Assembly: GCA_017409825.1 (NCBI GenBank)
Contig: JAFQRZ010000024.1
Coordinates: 62,001 to 126,000, forward strand
Origin: Agathobacter sp.
Lineage (GTDB): Bacteria > Bacillota > Clostridia > Lachnospirales > Lachnospiraceae
Direction of reading: 5' to 3'
Length of the DNA: 64,000 bases
Part shown: positions 7,346-16,314 of the stretch, piece after piece
Position numbering within the stretch: the first letter of the stretch is position 1
Layout: each line of letters opens with the position of its first letter
Position numbers and translations under genes: made by a program
The notes under the pieces: model-generated
Database searches by the model: none
What the model saw: the letters and a program-made list of their open reading frames with translations, nothing else
Told to the model about the DNA's origin: nothing

Positions 7346-9262
7346 ATGAATAAAAGACAAAAAAGAGATTTGTATCGAATTATTGCAGCTGCAGTCCTTT
7401 TTGTTCCTCTTTTTGTGGTAGAACATTTGGGATTATTGGAATTGCTTCCATATCCATGGATAGCACTTTTGATTTGTTTGGTTCCGTACCTGATTGTAGG
7501 ATATGATGTTATCAAAGAGGCTGCACATAATATTAAAAATGGACAGATTTTCGATGAAAACTTTCTTATGATGATTGCGACCTTTGGTGCCTTCGTGATA
7601 GGAGAATATATTGAAGCTGTTGCAGTAATGCTGTTTTATCAGATTGGAGAGCTGTTCCAAAGCTATGCGGTGGGAAAATCTCGTGAATCTATCACAGCAC
7701 TGATGGATATTTGCCCAGAATACGCGAATGTGGAAGTGGATGGAGAATTGGAAGAGGTTGATCCTGATGATGTAGAAATCGGAAGCATTATCGTGATTAA
7801 GCCAGGCGAAAAGGTTCCTTTGGATGGTGTAGTAATCGAAGGGGAATCTTTCTTGGATACATCTGCCTTAACTGGGGAATCTGTTCCAAGAAAAGTATCC
7901 GTTGGAAAAGATATTATCAGTGGCTGTATCAATGGAAATGGTACACTTCGTGTAAAGACAACGAAAGAATTTGATGATTCTACCGTTGCGAAGATTTTGG
8001 AATTGGTAGAGAATGCGACGAATAAAAAAGCTAAGGTAGAGAATTTTATTACCCGATTTGCAAAATACTATACACCATTTGTTACGATTTCTGCTGTGCT
8101 TTTAGCAGTAATACCACCAATCCTTTTGCAGGATAACTGGTTCATCTGGTTGGAAAGAGCGTGTACGTTCTTGGTTGTTTCCTGTCCATGCGCATTGGTA
8201 ATTTCCGTTCCAATGGGATTTTTTGGTGGAATCGGTGCTGCATCGAAGGAAGGTGTGTTGGTCAAGGGAAGTAACTATTTGGAGCTTTTGTCAGAAATGG
8301 ATACGATTGTATTCGATAAGACGGGGACACTTACGAATGGTGTGTTTGAGGTAACCGCAGTTGTTCCAGCGGTAGATGAAAAGAATGTAAAAACAGAACT
8401 CGAAGCTGCGATGGCAGAGTGTGAAGTTTTAGGTCTTGCGGCAGCATTAGAACGATTCTCTACACATCCGATTGCGGAATCCATTGTGATTGCGCATGAA
8501 AGAAGACAAGGGGATTTGGCGATTGCTGAAGTGAAAATGACGGATGTGGAAGAAATTGCTGGTCATGGTATTTCTGGTAAATTCTCTGGAAAAGCAGTAT
8601 ATGCAGGAAATTATAAGCTTATGAAACAAATGCAGATTCCTTGTGAAGAATATAACGGTGCTGGAACAGTCGTTTATGTCGCTTATGATAATACATACCT
8701 TGGTTGCATTATTATTTCGGATACAATAAAACAAGGTGCGAAAGAAGCAATTGCAGATTTGAAGAAAGCAGGTGTTTCTAAGACGGTTATGTTGACTGGT
8801 GATAGAAAAGAGGCGGCACTTGCTGTTGCAAAAGCACTTGGAATTGATGAAGTACAGTATGAATTATTACCAGGTGATAAGGTGGACGAAGTAGAAAAAC
8901 TATTATCAGTTGCTGGAAGGAAGAAACGTTTGGCATTTGTCGGTGATGGAATCAATGATGCACCAGTGCTTGCTAGAGCAGATATTGGATTTGCAATGGG
9001 CAGTCTTGGTTCAGATGCTGCGATTGAAGCGGCTGATATTGTCATTATGGATGATGATATTCGCAAGATTGCGCATGTGATGAAAATCTCCAGAAAGACG
9101 ATGGCTATTGTAAAAGAAAACATCGTTTTTGCACTTGGGGTAAAAGGGATGGTGCTGATATTAGGTGCAATTGGTATGGCATCTATGTGGGCAGCGGTGT
9201 TTGCTGACGTAGGAGTTGCGGTAATTGCGATTCTAAATTCCATGAGAACCCTAAGAAAATAG
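7346..9262 (+). CDS. P1B-type heavy-metal (Zn/Cd/Pb) translocating ATPase
   Basis: This is a membrane exporter of divalent soft metals. The motifs are the metal-selective CPC in TM (residues 280-282, SCPCALV), the actuator TGES (LTGESVPRKV), the phosphorylation site DKTGT (D324), the HP motif (THPIA), and the hinge GDGINDAP near 533. The C-terminal helices end in ILNSMR, like CadA/ZntA. I choose the ATG at 7346, spaced 8 nt from TGAGGT; an in-frame TTG at 7331 overlaps that site. The protein (638 residues) lacks an N-terminal HMA domain, and a separate gene immediately upstream encodes one. Expression should follow the ArsR operator. The metal class is inferred from motifs and not proven. Confidence 0.93.
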   Translation: MNKRQKRDLYRIIAAAVLFVPLFVVEHLGLLELLPYPWIALLICLVPYLIVGYDVIKEAAHNIKNGQIFDENFLMMIATFGAFVIGEYIEAVAVMLFYQIGELFQSYAVGKSRESITALMDICPEYANVEVDGELEEVDPDDVEIGSIIVIKPGEKVPLDGVVIEGESFLDTSALTGESVPRKVSVGKDIISGCINGNGTLRVKTTKEFDDSTVAKILELVENATNKKAKVENFITRFAKYYTPFVTISAVLLAVIPPILLQDNWFIWLERACTFLVVSCPCALVISVPMGFFGGIGAASKEGVLVKGSNYLELLSEMDTIVFDKTGTLTNGVFEVTAVVPAVDEKNVKTELEAAMAECEVLGLAAALERFSTHPIAESIVIAHERRQGDLAIAEVKMTDVEEIAGHGISGKFSGKAVYAGNYKLMKQMQIPCEEYNGAGTVVYVAYDNTYLGCIIISDTIKQGAKEAIADLKKAGVSKTVMLTGDRKEAALAVAKALGIDEVQYELLPGDKVDEVEKLLSVAGRKKRLAFVGDGINDAPVLARADIGFAMGSLGSDAAIEAADIVIMDDDIRKIAHVMKISRKTMAIVKENIVFALGVKGMVLILGAIGMASMWAAVFADVGVAVIAILNSMRTLRK

Positions 9263-9316
9263 GTAGTTTTATACAAAAACCGCTAGAAATTGTAGATTGT
9301 TTTTGTTAAGATACAA

Positions 9317-9347
9317 AAAGTGGGAGGATTTCTCCCACTTTTTTATT
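9317..9347 (+). terminator. Rho-independent terminator after the metal ATPase
   Basis: A perfect 10-bp stem AAAGTGGGAG (9317-9326) with CTCCCACTTT (9332-9341) and a 5-nt loop is followed by a T-rich tail. Confidence 0.92.
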
Positions 9348-9373
9348 TACAAGAGAAAAAAATGTGTTAAAAT
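9346..9373 (+). promoter_or_regulatory. Promoter of the NodB-fold protein gene
   Basis: TTTACA (9346-9351), a 16-nt spacer and TAAAAT (9368-9373) with a TGT extended -10. It sits 31 nt before the start codon. Confidence 0.65.
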
Positions 9374-9404
9374 AATTATGATGTTATACGTTGGAGGATT
9401 ATGC

Positions 9405-10343
9405 ATGGCGACGAATGAATTCGAGTTGCAGGAACAACAGCGCCTAAGACGAAAACGCATAAATCGAATGAAAACTGGTATCACTATGACAATTGCTATA
9501 TGGATGCTGGCATCGCTCATAGCAATTATTATTTTGTCAGTACAGGTTATTAAGCTAAATCATCAGGTTTCTGATATAATAGAGAATGGTGTGAGTGCTG
9601 ACGATACAAGTTCTGATATGCAGGCGGATTCTTCATCAGAGAAAGAAGAAAACCGATTTACAAATGTTGTGACAGGAATTGATACAAAGGATAACTTTGC
9701 AGAGGAAGGCGATACACATTATGTATATCTTACCTTTAATAGTGTTCCTGGAGATAATACAGAAGCAATTTTAGATGTATTGGCACAGCATGAAGTTAAG
9801 GCGACTTTTTTCGTGGTGGGAAGTGAGGCAGAAGGTGTTTCAGACGTGTACCAGAGAATTGTAGAGGAAGGACATACCATTGGGATGCATTCTTATTCCA
9901 ACCAATACAGTTTGATTTATTCGTCCAAAGAGGCCTTTAAACAGGATTATCAAAAACTGTCGGATTACATATACGAACTTACTGGTAAGCGAAGCGTGTA
10001 TTATCGTTTTCCTGGAGGAAGTGGTAATGCAATCAGTAATGTAAACATGGCTGAGTTTGTGTATATTTTAAATCAAGAGAAAATTACCTATTTCGATTGG
10101 AACGTTTCAGCAGGAGATGCATCCAACAGTTATACCCAAGAAGATATTCTTGATAATGTATTAGGAGGTGTCTCCAAATACAAAACGTCAGTTGTGCTTT
10201 TGCACGACGGTGAAAATAAGTCAACAACGGTGGATGCATTAGGCACCTTAATTGAACAGTTAAAGAGTCAGGGTGCAGTCATTTTACCGATTGATGAAGA
10301 TACAAATGTAATACAATATATAAAAGCAGAAAGTGTAAAGTAA
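9405..10343 (+). CDS. Membrane-anchored NodB-fold (polysaccharide deacetylase-like) protein, catalytic residues altered
   Basis: A cytoplasmic N-terminus is followed by one membrane helix (about residues 25-50), a polar linker and a NodB homology domain (about 104-300). In active family members, motif 1 is TFDDGP, with the catalytic and metal-binding Asp residues; here it reads LTFNSVPG (N112, S113). Motif 2 is normally HSxxH; here it is HSYSN (H162, N166). Later motifs look normal: YRFPGG, FDWNVSAGDA and LLHDG. Two acidic residues and one His of the active site are therefore missing, so it may be a pseudo-enzyme that binds peptidoglycan or another glycan. I choose the ATG at 9405, with GGAGGA at 9393-9398. 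It precedes a bactofilin gene by 16 nt, which suggests a joint cell-envelope role. Confidence 0.85.
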   Translation: MATNEFELQEQQRLRRKRINRMKTGITMTIAIWMLASLIAIIILSVQVIKLNHQVSDIIENGVSADDTSSDMQADSSSEKEENRFTNVVTGIDTKDNFAEEGDTHYVYLTFNSVPGDNTEAILDVLAQHEVKATFFVVGSEAEGVSDVYQRIVEEGHTIGMHSYSNQYSLIYSSKEAFKQDYQKLSDYIYELTGKRSVYYRFPGGSGNAISNVNMAEFVYILNQEKITYFDWNVSAGDASNSYTQEDILDNVLGGVSKYKTSVVLLHDGENKSTTVDALGTLIEQLKSQGAVILPIDEDTNVIQYIKAESVK

Positions 10344-10359
10344 AATACGGAGGAAAAAC

Positions 10360-11115
10360 ATGGGACTTTTTAAAGATTTCAAAGAAGATTTTTCACAGGC
10401 TGTAAATGAGCTTGTACCAGGTGGAGAAACCTTGGATGACAACGTTGAAGTAGATACTCTTAGCAACAACGTTGATGTTAAGTCTGAGCTGAATAAATTA
10501 GACGGACTTTTAGAACAGGTGAAAGAAGAACCTGTAAAACCAGTGGTTGAAAGACCAGTAGTGGAACAGCCAGTGGTAAAAGAAAGAGTAGTAGAAGTAA
10601 AACCAGAAGTGAAAGCAAAAGAGGAGAGTTTAAGAATGGACACAATGGCAGTAGAATCAAATGTAGTATTAGATGAAACATCAGTAATTACAGCAAGCAC
10701 AACATTAACAGGTAACCTTGCATCAGCAGGCTCTTTCGATATTCAGGGTACTGTAAATGGTAATGTATCTTGTAACGGTAAATTAGTTGTTACAGGTGTA
10801 ATTAATGGTAACAGCACATCTTCAGAATTCTTTGCAGATGTTGCAAAAATCGAAGGTGAAGTAGTAAGTACAGGTACAGTTAAAATTGGTGCTGGTTCTG
10901 TTATCATTGGTAACATTTCTGCTACCTCAGCAGTTATCGCTGGTGCTGTAAAGGGTGACATCGACGTACAGGGACCTGTAGTAGTTGATACATCAGCAGT
11001 TATCATGGGTAACATCAAATCTCGTTCTGTACAGATTAACAACGGTGCTATCATCGAAGGTTTCTGTTCACAGTGCTACGCTGATGTTGATGTTCAGGGT
11101 ATTTTCGGTAAATAG
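10360..11115 (+). CDS. Bactofilin (polymer-forming cytoskeletal protein)
   Basis: The C-terminal half (about residues 105-235) is the bactofilin beta-helix, built of short repeats rich in Gly, Val, Asn and Ile (for example GSFDIQGTVNGNVSC and KGDIDVQGPVVVD). These proteins polymerise without nucleotide and often scaffold cell-wall enzymes. The N-terminal roughly 100 residues are variable and include a Pro/Val/Glu-rich linker (KPVVERPVVEQPVVKERVVE). No membrane segment is present. The start has a GGAGG site 8 nt upstream. The gene lies 16 nt after the NodB-fold membrane protein, so the two are probably co-transcribed. Confidence 0.9.
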   Translation: MGLFKDFKEDFSQAVNELVPGGETLDDNVEVDTLSNNVDVKSELNKLDGLLEQVKEEPVKPVVERPVVEQPVVKERVVEVKPEVKAKEESLRMDTMAVESNVVLDETSVITASTTLTGNLASAGSFDIQGTVNGNVSCNGKLVVTGVINGNSTSSEFFADVAKIEGEVVSTGTVKIGAGSVIIGNISATSAVIAGAVKGDIDVQGPVVVDTSAVIMGNIKSRSVQINNGAIIEGFCSQCYADVDVQGIFGK

Positions 11116-11159
11116 TTTTTACAAAATAAAATATAATGTATAAGAAAGGGTGACCAGCT

Positions 11160-11855
11160 ATGAAGCGTGTGTTATTAAAACTGAGTGGGGAAGCATTAGC
11201 AGGAGACAAACATCAGGGTTTTGATGAACCAACTGTTACCGAAGTTGCAAAACAGGTAAAGAAGTTGGTAGACAATGGAGTAGAAGTTGGTATCGTAATT
11301 GGCGGTGGAAATTTCTGGCGTGGACGTACCAGCAATACCATCGACAGAACAAAAGCAGACCAGATTGGTATGCTTGCAACTGTTATGAACTGTATCTACG
11401 TATCTGAAATTTTCCGTTCTGTAGGTATGAAAACAGCAGTTATGACTCCATTTGAATGTGGTTCTATGACAAAACTTTTCTCAAAGGACCGTGCAAACAA
11501 ATACTTTGGTAAAGGAATGGTATGTTTCTTCGCTGGTGGAACTGGACATCCTTATTTCTCAACAGATACAGCTACCGTACTTCGTGCCGTTGAAATCGAA
11601 GCAGAAGTAATCCTTCTTGCAAAAGCAATTGATGGCGTATACGATAGCGACCCTAAGACAAATCCAGCTGCAGTTAGATACGATGAAGTTTCGATTCAGG
11701 AAGTCATCGATAAGAAGCTTGCAGTAGTTGATTTAACAGCATCTATTATGTGCATGGAAAACAAAATGCCTATGTACGTATTTGGATTAAACGAAGAAGA
11801 CTCTATCGTGAAAGCGATGAGTGGTGAATTTAACGGAACTATAGTTACCGTATAA
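11160..11855 (+). CDS. pyrH: Uridylate kinase
   Basis: PyrH phosphorylates UMP to UDP with ATP for pyrimidine nucleotide supply. The 231-residue protein has the amino-acid-kinase start KRVLLKLSGEAL, the glycine loop VIGGGNFWRG, and the nucleotide-binding AKAIDGVYDSDP. Length is typical. It precedes frr by 15 nt, the conserved bacterial pyrH-frr pair. Upstream rpsB and tsf, often adjacent in other bacteria, are replaced here by the bactofilin gene. Confidence 0.98.
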   Translation: MKRVLLKLSGEALAGDKHQGFDEPTVTEVAKQVKKLVDNGVEVGIVIGGGNFWRGRTSNTIDRTKADQIGMLATVMNCIYVSEIFRSVGMKTAVMTPFECGSMTKLFSKDRANKYFGKGMVCFFAGGTGHPYFSTDTATVLRAVEIEAEVILLAKAIDGVYDSDPKTNPAAVRYDEVSIQEVIDKKLAVVDLTASIMCMENKMPMYVFGLNEEDSIVKAMSGEFNGTIVTV

Positions 11856-11870
11856 TATAGGAGGACAAAC

Positions 11871-12425
11871 ATGGACGCAAGATTAAATTCTTTTGAAGAA
11901 AAAATGACAAAAACAATGCATAATTTGGAGGAAGAATTCGGTTCTATTCGTGCTGGACGTGCAAATCCTCACGTATTAGATAAAATTCGTGTAGACTATT
12001 ATGGTACACCATCACCTCTTCAGAGCGTAGCAAACGTTAGTGTTCCAGAACCAAGAATGATTCAGATTCAGCCTTGGGAACCATCTCTTGTAAAAGAGAT
12101 TGAAAAAGCAATCCTTACATCGGATCTTGGTATCAACCCATCTAACGATGGTAAAATTATTCGTCTTGTATTCCCTGAACTTACCGAGGAAAGACGTAAA
12201 GAATTAGCAAAAGATGTGAAGAAGAAGGGTGAAAACGCAAAAGTAGCGATTCGTAACATCAGACGTGATGCTATTGACCATATCAAAAAAGCTGGTAAAA
12301 CAGAAGATTGGTCAGAAGATGAAGTAAAAGATTTAGAAGATGGTATCCAGAAATTAACAGATAAATACGTAGCAAACGTAGATAAAGCTGTTGAAGCAAA
12401 AACAAAAGAAATTCTTACTGTTTAG
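11871..12425 (+). CDS. frr: Ribosome recycling factor
   Basis: RRF splits post-termination ribosomes together with EF-G. The 184-residue protein has the family N-terminal helix, the GRANPHVLDKIRVDYYG block and the C-terminal RRDAIDHIKKAGK helix. The start has AGGAGG. It is co-transcribed with pyrH and ends at a strong terminator. Confidence 0.98.
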   Translation: MDARLNSFEEKMTKTMHNLEEEFGSIRAGRANPHVLDKIRVDYYGTPSPLQSVANVSVPEPRMIQIQPWEPSLVKEIEKAILTSDLGINPSNDGKIIRLVFPELTEERRKELAKDVKKKGENAKVAIRNIRRDAIDHIKKAGKTEDWSEDEVKDLEDGIQKLTDKYVANVDKAVEAKTKEILTV

Positions 12426-12434
12426 TATGAAATA

Positions 12435-12458
12435 GGGCTTGGACCACCAAGCCCTTTT
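12435..12458 (+). terminator. Rho-independent terminator after frr
   Basis: GGGCTTGG and CCAAGCCC pair around ACCA and are followed by TTTT. Confidence 0.92.
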
Positions 12459-12481
12459 GTATGTTTTAAGGAACTTTTTAT

Positions 12482-12509
12482 TTGAAGAAAATGAAATGTG
12501 TAGTATAAT
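12482..12509 (+). promoter_or_regulatory. Promoter of the uppS-cdsA-dxr-rseP-ispG-polC operon
   Basis: TTGAAG (12482-12487), a 16-nt spacer and a consensus TATAAT (12504-12509), 24 nt before the uppS start. Confidence 0.75.
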
Positions 12510-12532
12510 CAGTGTATGGAGGGATTTACATT

Positions 12533-13240
12533 ATGAAGATACCACAGCATGTAGCAATTATATTAGATGGAAATGGAAGATGGGCCAAATCCAAGGGTCT
12601 GCCTCGTAATGCAGGACATACAGCAGGTGCTAAAAATGTAGAGACGATTTGTCAGGCGGCTCACGATATGGGGATTAAGTATGTAACGATGTATGCGTTT
12701 TCTACGGAAAACTGGAGTCGTCCTCAGGCAGAAGTAGATGCACTCATGAATCTGTTGGAGAGTTATCTGAAAAACTGCTTAAGAACTGCTGATAAAAATA
12801 ATATGCGTATTCGTGTAATTGGAGAAATTGGCAGACTTTCCGAGAAATTTCAGAAACAAATTATAGAATTGGAAGAAAAGTCTGCAGTGAATACGGGACT
12901 TAATTTGACGATTGCAATCAATTATGGTAGTCGTGATGAAATGGTTCGTGCAATGAGGAAGATGGTGGAGGACCATGATGCTGGAAATCTTTCTGTAGAT
13001 GAGATTACTCCAGAGAAGTTTTCAACCTATCTGGATACCAAGGATATCCCAGATCCGGACCTTATGATTCGAACTAGTGGTGAACAGCGTTTGTCAAACT
13101 ACCTCTTATGGCAGCTTGCATATAGTGAATTTTATTTTACAGATGTTCCATGGCCAGATTTCAACAAAAAAGAATTGGAACGTGCGGTAGAAGCATATAA
13201 TAAACGTGACCGCAGATATGGTGGATTAACAGAAGAGTAA
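12533..13240 (+). CDS. uppS: Undecaprenyl (isoprenyl) diphosphate synthase
   Basis: UppS extends farnesyl diphosphate with isopentenyl diphosphate in cis to make the lipid carrier of cell-wall synthesis. It has the catalytic HVAIILDGNGRWAK block, the FSTENWSRP motif and the C-terminal LMIRTSGEQRLSN substrate site. I place the start at 12533 (MKIPQHVAI), with GGAGGG at 12518-12523. At 235 residues the length is normal. It opens an operon that also makes isoprenoid precursors (dxr, ispG) and CDP-diacylglycerol (cdsA). Confidence 0.97.
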   Translation: MKIPQHVAIILDGNGRWAKSKGLPRNAGHTAGAKNVETICQAAHDMGIKYVTMYAFSTENWSRPQAEVDALMNLLESYLKNCLRTADKNNMRIRVIGEIGRLSEKFQKQIIELEEKSAVNTGLNLTIAINYGSRDEMVRAMRKMVEDHDAGNLSVDEITPEKFSTYLDTKDIPDPDLMIRTSGEQRLSNYLLWQLAYSEFYFTDVPWPDFNKKELERAVEAYNKRDRRYGGLTEE

Positions 13241-13256
13241 ATTTACGGAGGAAGAT

Positions 13257-14057
13257 ATGTTTAAAACAAGATTGTTAAGTGGAATTGTATTAGTAATTCT
13301 TGCATTGATTGTAATTATTAGTGGTGGATATTTGACATTATTTTCGTTATTGGGAATTTCCTTAATCGGAATGTTTGAATTATATCGTGTGTTTAAACTT
13401 GAAAAGACACCATTGGCCCGTGTTTCATATTCGATGGCTATAATTTTTTATGTTAGTCAGTTGTTTGGCGGATTTATTGATCCGATGGCCATGGTTATGT
13501 TTTTCCTTATTTTGCTTATGTTTGTATATGTATTTGCTTATCCAAAATACAGTGCAAAAGATGTGATGGCGATTTTCTTTGGTATGTTTTATGTAGCAGT
13601 AATGCTTTCGTATGTATACCAGATTCGTGTGTTAGAAAATGGTGTGTATTTAGCATTCCTTATCTTTATCTGCTCTTGGGGCTGCGATACCTGTGCGTAC
13701 TGCGTAGGTGTATTGATTGGAAAACATAAAATGGCTCCAGTACTTAGTCCAAAGAAATCCATTGAAGGTGCTGTGGGCGGTGTAGTAGGTACTGCATTGC
13801 TTACGGTTATTTATACGTCTGTATTCCGCACACAGATGGGGCTTGATACAAGAAGTATTGTAGTTTTAGCAGTTATTTCTGCAGTTGCAGCACTTATTTC
13901 TATGGTAGGGGATTTAACTGCATCCGCAATTAAACGTAATTATGATATTAAGGATTATGGAACATTGATTCCAGGGCATGGTGGCATTATGGATCGTTTT
14001 GATTCTATGATGATTACCGCTCCAATCATCTATTACTTAGCAGTGTATTTCCTGTAG
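13257..14057 (+). CDS. cdsA: Phosphatidate cytidylyltransferase (CDP-diglyceride synthase)
   Basis: CdsA makes CDP-diacylglycerol from phosphatidate and CTP, the branch point of phospholipid synthesis. The 266-residue integral membrane protein has about eight hydrophobic helices and the C-terminal signature KRNYDIKDYGTLIPGHGG with the metal-binding DR(F)DS that follows. The GGAGG site is 16 nt after uppS. dxr follows after 35 nt. Confidence 0.97.
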   Translation: MFKTRLLSGIVLVILALIVIISGGYLTLFSLLGISLIGMFELYRVFKLEKTPLARVSYSMAIIFYVSQLFGGFIDPMAMVMFFLILLMFVYVFAYPKYSAKDVMAIFFGMFYVAVMLSYVYQIRVLENGVYLAFLIFICSWGCDTCAYCVGVLIGKHKMAPVLSPKKSIEGAVGGVVGTALLTVIYTSVFRTQMGLDTRSIVVLAVISAVAALISMVGDLTASAIKRNYDIKDYGTLIPGHGGIMDRFDSMMITAPIIYYLAVYFL

Positions 14058-14092
14058 GAAATTCACGAAAGCGGTAAAGGGAGGTATTTACA

Positions 14093-15235
14093 ATGAGAAA
14101 AGTAGCAGTATTGGGTTCAACTGGTTCCATTGGAACGCAGACGTTAGATGTAGCAAGAGAACAGGGTGATATCGAAATCGTGGCATTGTCCTGTGGTGGA
14201 AATACTAAGTTAATGGAAGCACAGATGCGAGAATTTCGTCCAAAACTGGTAAGTGTATGGGCGGAAGAGGATGCAAAGAAGCTTCGTGAAAGCACCAAGG
14301 ATTTGAATATTCCGGTATTGGCAGGAATGGATGGTTTGCTAGAGGTTGCGACGCATCCAGATTCCGAAATTCTTGTAACTGCGATTGTCGGTATGCTTGG
14401 CATTCGTCCAACGATTGCAGCCATTGAAGCAGGAAAAAATATCGCTTTGGCAAATAAAGAGACCTTGGTAACTGCTGGACATATTATTATGCCTTTGGCA
14501 AAAAAGCACAAGGTGTCTATTTTGCCAGTTGATAGTGAGCATAGTGCGATTTTCCAGTCGCTGCAGGGGGAAGAAGGAAATAGAATCAGCAAGATTTTAC
14601 TTACTGCTTCCGGTGGTCCTTTCCGTGGTAAAAAACGTGACGAACTTGCAACGATGCAGGTGGAAGATGCACTCAAGCATCCGAACTGGTCGATGGGTAG
14701 AAAAATCACCATTGATTCTTCTACACTGGTGAATAAAGGTTTAGAAGTTATGGAAGCGAAATGGCTCTTTGATGTAGATTTGGACCGTATTCAGGTGGTT
14801 GTGCATCCACAGAGCGTAATTCATTCCGCAGTAGAGTATGAAGATGGTGCTGTAATTGCTCAACTTGGTACACCAGATATGCGTTTGCCAATCCAGTATG
14901 CCTTGTATTATCCAGAACGTCGTCCATTATCAGGAAAACGTTTGGATTTATTTGCATTGTCAAACCTTACATTTGAAGAGCCAGATATTGAGACCTTTAA
15001 GGGCTTGAAGCTTGCGTATGAAGCGATGACACGTGGTGGCAATATCCCAGTTGCATATAATGCTGCAAATGAAAAAGCAGTAGCACTTTTCTTAGAACGA
15101 AAGATTAAATATCTGGAGATTACAGATATCATTGAGGAGACGATGAATCAGACTAGATTTATCGATAATCCTACATTAGAACAGATTTTAGAGACAGAAC
15201 AGGAAGCCTATGCATTTATAGGTAGCAGGTGGTAG
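14093..15235 (+). CDS. dxr: 1-deoxy-D-xylulose-5-phosphate reductoisomerase
   Basis: Dxr catalyses the second step of the MEP isoprenoid pathway, making 2-C-methyl-D-erythritol 4-phosphate with NADPH. The N-terminal Rossmann motif is LGSTGSIGTQTLD. The metal and substrate region PVDSEHSAIFQ and the loop MGRKITIDSSTLVNKGLE are typical. The length of 380 residues fits. The rseP TTG start follows the stop after one base. ispG of the same pathway lies two genes downstream. Confidence 0.98.
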   Translation: MRKVAVLGSTGSIGTQTLDVAREQGDIEIVALSCGGNTKLMEAQMREFRPKLVSVWAEEDAKKLRESTKDLNIPVLAGMDGLLEVATHPDSEILVTAIVGMLGIRPTIAAIEAGKNIALANKETLVTAGHIIMPLAKKHKVSILPVDSEHSAIFQSLQGEEGNRISKILLTASGGPFRGKKRDELATMQVEDALKHPNWSMGRKITIDSSTLVNKGLEVMEAKWLFDVDLDRIQVVVHPQSVIHSAVEYEDGAVIAQLGTPDMRLPIQYALYYPERRPLSGKRLDLFALSNLTFEEPDIETFKGLKLAYEAMTRGGNIPVAYNAANEKAVALFLERKIKYLEITDIIEETMNQTRFIDNPTLEQILETEQEAYAFIGSRW

Positions 15236-15236
15236 T

Positions 15237-16274
15237 TTGAATATTTTAATAGCAATTATAGTTTTTAGTTTACTTATCCTTTTTCATGAATTAGGTCATT
15301 TTACATTGGCAAAGCTAAATGGAATTCGTGTCAATGAGTTTTCTCTTGGCTTAGGACCAACGATTCTTGGTTTTACCAAAGGAGAAACGAAATACTCCTT
15401 GAAACTTTTGCCTTTTGGTGGTGCTTGTATGATGGAAGGGGAAGATGAGTCCTCTGACGATGACAGAGCCTTTAATAAAAAAGGTGTTTGGGCTAGAATC
15501 AGTGTAGTAGCGGCTGGTCCAATCTTTAACTTTATCATGGCATTTGTATTTTCATTTATTGTAATGAGTGCGGCTGGTGTAGATACGGCAACACTTATCG
15601 ATGTTATTGATGGTTATGCAGCACAGGAAGCAGGACTTCAGGCAGGTGACACCATTGTAGAAATGGGTGGAAAGAACATTCACTTCTATCGTGAAATCAG
15701 CCTGTATGCGACATTCCATGTTGGTGAACCTGTAGAGATTACGTATGAAAGAGATGGACAGGAATATACGACAACATTGACGCCGAAGTATGATGAAGAA
15801 AGTGGACGTTATTTGTATGGATTTATTTCTGGAGGCGATAGAGCTAGATTTGGATTTTTCGGAAATGTGAAATATGCATTTTATGAATTGTGTTATTATA
15901 TCGATGTAACCTTCCAAAGTCTTAAGATGCTAGTGACAGGTGGGGCATCGGTGGATGATTTGAGTGGACCGGTTGGAATCGTACAGAATATGGGCGAGGT
16001 TTACGAAGAGTCCGTTGCAAATGATGGATATTTTTATGCGTTCCTAAATATGATGAATTGGGCAATTATGCTTTCCGCAAACCTTGGTGTTATGAATCTC
16101 TTGCCAATTCCGGCATTGGACGGTGGAAGACTGGTATTCTTGTTTATCGAGGCAATTCGAGGCAAGGCGCTTGATCCAGAAAAAGAAGGCATGGTTCATA
16201 TGATTGGTATCATTTTACTGTTTGGCCTTATGTTTGTGGTAATGTTTAATGATATTAGAAAGATTTTTGTATAA
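15237..16274 (+). CDS. rseP: Site-2 intramembrane metalloprotease RseP
   Basis: This membrane zinc protease clips transmembrane anti-sigma factors or signal peptide remnants. The zinc motif HELGH lies in TM1 (about residues 17-21) and the third ligand in NLLPIPALDGGR. A single PDZ domain sits between (about residues 115-195). The start is TTG at 15237, one base after the dxr stop, with AGGTGG inside the end of dxr; translation is probably coupled. Its place between dxr and ispG matches the conserved Clostridia order. Confidence 0.96.
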   Translation: MNILIAIIVFSLLILFHELGHFTLAKLNGIRVNEFSLGLGPTILGFTKGETKYSLKLLPFGGACMMEGEDESSDDDRAFNKKGVWARISVVAAGPIFNFIMAFVFSFIVMSAAGVDTATLIDVIDGYAAQEAGLQAGDTIVEMGGKNIHFYREISLYATFHVGEPVEITYERDGQEYTTTLTPKYDEESGRYLYGFISGGDRARFGFFGNVKYAFYELCYYIDVTFQSLKMLVTGGASVDDLSGPVGIVQNMGEVYEESVANDGYFYAFLNMMNWAIMLSANLGVMNLLPIPALDGGRLVFLFIEAIRGKALDPEKEGMVHMIGIILLFGLMFVVMFNDIRKIFV

Positions 16275-16314
16275 GAACTGATTGAGGTGTGAAAACACCA
16301 GAGAGGGGAGAACA

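Noticed and set aside
8683..9276. Long open frame on the minus strand over the metal ATPase
   Set aside because: It is an antisense shadow of a clear P1B ATPase, with a low-complexity Ser/Thr/Ile/Ala translation and no ribosome site.
14026..14712. 228-codon minus-strand frame over cdsA/dxr
   Set aside because: It lies antisense to dxr motifs and its translation resembles no protein family I know.
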